A DNA stretch of 64,000 bases from Flavobacterium gillisiae (GTDB lineage Bacteria > Bacteroidota > Bacteroidia > Flavobacteriales > Flavobacteriaceae), in contig NZ_FNRD01000010.1 of NCBI RefSeq assembly GCF_900107635.1, forward strand, positions 107,513 to 171,512, in the 5' to 3' direction. Made by a program: the position numbers and the translations under genes. Positions 62,689 through 64,000 of this stretch are shown here, piece after piece. Every line of letters starts with the position of its first letter. Positions within the stretch are counted from its first letter, which is position 1. The notes beneath the pieces are model-generated. The model worked only from the letters and a program-made list of their open reading frames with translations, was not told where the DNA came from and ran no database searches.

Positions 62689-63256
62689 TTATTGCTTTAC
62701 TTATCAGCACACTTGCAGCATCAGTCATGATGCCCATATCTTGCTGAATGCCCCATTCAAGTCTGCCATAAAAAAGAGTCCCAACGGAATGTCAAAAATC
62801 CCGTTCTTAGGAGAGGGGTGCTATCTCTGGGAGGAAAATATAAATGCTGCAATCCGATGGGGAAAAAAACACTATACCAACAAGTATCGCATTGTAGAGT
62901 ATGTAGATGTTACCATCAACGTTGATGATTTATTAGACTTGACAAACCGCCGCGATATTGGTTATTTCAAAGAATTACAAAAAACGTACATAGATAAGCG
63001 TCCTGCTTCAGCAAAATGGACGATTGGGATATGGATAGAATTTTTTAAAAAAGTAAAGGCATTGAATGAATTGAAATTCCCTTTTAACTATATCAAGGCA
63101 GATGAGCATTTACCGGAAAGGGAAAAAGACGAGTATGAAAGGGGGAAGGCCTATTTTGCTGACGGACTACCGTATTACACTTATTTAGAACCGCTGTATA
63201 TGCTTTGCATCATTGATAAAAAGCAACTGAGTTTTAAAGAGAAACGCCTCCTGTAA
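62681..63256 (+). CDS. ADP-ribosyltransferase-like toxin (TAC toxin candidate)
   Basis: A 191-residue protein with features of small ADP-ribosyltransferase toxins: an early histidine in FTYQHTCSI (His10), the tyrosine loop FLGEGCYLWEENINAAIRWG (Tyr48), which resembles the GxGFYLT...A..WA motif of DUF3990-type transferases, and a late glutamate in YYTYLEPLYMLCI (Glu170). Together these could be the H-Y-E triad. The start overlaps the SecB-like gene by 8 bp (translational coupling), so the stoichiometry of chaperone and toxin is linked. In CmdTAC, an E. coli anti-phage system, the toxin is an mRNA ADP-ribosyltransferase with a SecB-like chaperone. The ART assignment is by motif, not by alignment. 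Confidence 0.62.
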   Translation: MNSYCFTYQHTCSISHDAHILLNAPFKSAIKKSPNGMSKIPFLGEGCYLWEENINAAIRWGKKHYTNKYRIVEYVDVTINVDDLLDLTNRRDIGYFKELQKTYIDKRPASAKWTIGIWIEFFKKVKALNELKFPFNYIKADEHLPEREKDEYERGKAYFADGLPYYTYLEPLYMLCIIDKKQLSFKEKRLL

Positions 63257-63426
63257 AGTATATGAAGATGCATCGGCCTCTTTTTTATAGTTAATTTTCG
63301 CAGTAAATCGATAAAATCATATTTTGAAAACTATTTAAGAATCAATTTATCCCAAAGCCCTTTTGTTGTCGAATATACCTTGATAAAAAAACGGCTACAA
63401 GTAAAAAGAATGATCCAAACTACAAT

Positions 63427-63507
63427 ATGAGCTTTGAAACGATAGAGAAAATATGCGAGGCCAGGAATCTTGAGCTTTCAGAGTTTTTTAAGTTGTTAGA
63501 ATTGTAA
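63427..63507 (+). pseudogene. C-terminal fragment of an XRE-type regulator
   Basis: From ATG 63427 the frame reads MSFETIEKICEARNLELSEF, FKLLEL and stop; an upstream in-frame stretch reads KKNDPNYN. This is the typical end of an XRE helix-turn-helix protein. The N-terminal helix-turn-helix is missing. It is followed by a terminator and then by direct-repeat site 3, the same order as around the intact XRE gene at 60056-60457. Confidence 0.65.
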
Positions 63508-63515
63508 AATATAGA

Positions 63516-63540
63516 AGATGCTATAAGAGCATCTTTTTTT
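63516..63540 (+). terminator. Rho-independent terminator
   Basis: AGATGCT (63516-63522), loop, AGCATCT (63528-63534), followed by a T run to 63540. It follows the XRE fragment. Confidence 0.85.
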
Positions 63541-63557
63541 ATGATAATTATTTACAG

Positions 63558-63589
63558 GTTGTCAATTCGGGAGTAATAGTTATCAAAAA
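63558..63589 (+). promoter_or_regulatory. Direct-repeat regulatory site 3 (21-bp spacing)
   Basis: GTTGTCAATTC (63558-63568) and GTTATCAAAAA (63579-63589), 21 bp apart, with the same spacer GGGAGTAATA as site 2. The gene it serves would be outside the window or lost. Confidence 0.68.
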
Positions 63590-63679
63590 CGGAGCATTTC
63601 TCTTCTGAGTAGAAGAAAAAGTATTTAGCCATACTATTCTTGAGAGATGGAATGGTATGAGATAATAGGGGGGGTGTAA

Positions 63680-63960
63680 TATGGTTTTTTAAATTTTTTC
63701 TTCGCCCAGATTACTTCATTCTTCGTAATGACTGGGAGAAATTAAAAAAGGGAAATTGGGTTTGCATTCGAGACTGTTTCATTCTTTGGAATTAGTGGGA
63801 AAAGAGAAGATGAGTTTTAGACTGGTGGTTTTTTTAATTTTTTCCCCCTCCCTAAAGGGTGAAATTAAAAAAGGGGACTGATTATTTCAACGAGTTATCT
63901 TTCTAAAAAAAAAACAGAGGTCTCCCTTTAGGGCTGGGGTAAACCTCTGTTTTTTTAAGT
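63680..63960. repeat. R4 repeat cluster 3 (single unit)
   Basis: The marker GACTGATTATTTCAACGAG is at 63876, followed by ACAGAGGTCTCCCTTTAGGG and TAAACCTCTGTTTTTTT, which makes the outer stem perfect (CAGAGGT/ACCTCTG). A CATTCTTCGTAATGACTGGGAG segment precedes it. No gene is seen in 63590-64000. Confidence 0.85.
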
Positions 63961-64000
63961 TCTAGTAGAAGTTTATTAAGTGGAATGATAATTATATTTT

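Overview
The window is AT-rich and most likely chromosomal DNA from a member of the Bacteroidota, probably a Flavobacterium-like member of the Flavobacteriaceae. Supporting signs are a SusC/SusD outer-membrane pair, an UpxY-type NusG paralog, DUF6520-like and MauE-like proteins, almost no Shine-Dalgarno sequences, and promoters of the Bacteroidota form TTTG-N19-22-TAnnTTTG. Long intergenic regions are filled with several families of hairpin-bearing repeats. No tRNA, rRNA, transposase, cas gene or CRISPR array was found.

Positions 1-42046 are a surface-polysaccharide (capsule or O-antigen) locus read entirely on the + strand. It opens with the 3' part of a Wzc tyrosine kinase. Next come a UDP-GlcNAc/UDP-GlcNAcA 4-epimerase, UDP-glucose dehydrogenase, the antiterminator UpxY and a TviB-type UDP-HexNAc dehydrogenase. 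A 1.6-kb tandem array of thirteen ~115-bp units follows, then a decayed TagD-like nucleotidyltransferase pseudogene, ManC, a second repeat array, Wza and a kinase-less Wzz. From 14578 to 33173 the genes are packed, often with TAATG overlaps: a CapE-type dehydratase, two adjacent DegT-fold proteins (the second lacking the PLP lysine), a GNAT, the Wzx flippase, two hexapeptide acyltransferases, a lipoprotein hydrolase, glycosyltransferases, an EpsG/Wzy polymerase, a dTDP-rhamnose 4-epimerase-like protein, a WbpV-like reductase, a beta-helix protein, a cupin, rmlC and rmlD. rmlB, rmlA and a WecA/WbpL-type initiating transferase follow, interrupted by repeats. A PglE-like aminotransferase and a PglF-like 4,6-dehydratase close the locus. 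The predicted precursors are dTDP-L-Rha (possibly dTDP-6-deoxy-L-talose), UDP-HexNAcA, UDP-GlcA, GDP-Man and aminated 6-deoxy-HexNAc sugars.

Positions 42047-44195 are a dense cluster of repeats with terminator-like hairpins. Positions 44196-49882 hold a DUF559 remnant, a minus-strand set (unknown protein, small winged-helix-like protein, alpha-oxoamine synthase fused to an N-acyltransferase), and divergently a small STAS-like protein and a PAS-AraC regulator. The synthase promoter carries a 21-bp-spaced direct repeat that recurs twice near the right end of the window.

Positions 50073-58960 form a second module: a MauE-like membrane protein with a periplasmic domain, a 92-residue exported cysteine-containing DUF6520-like peptide, and, convergently, SusC, SusD and an S9 peptidase. 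I infer a peptide secretion, processing and uptake system.

The right end (59000-64000) is an accessory region. It has a possible structured RNA, an XRE regulator downstream of a perfect 18-bp palindrome, a toxin-antitoxin-like pair whose second reading frame is interrupted, and a three-gene operon: small antitoxin candidate, SecB-like chaperone, ADP-ribosyltransferase-like toxin. That operon resembles the toxin-antitoxin-chaperone anti-phage type (CmdTAC) and is the most interesting finding.
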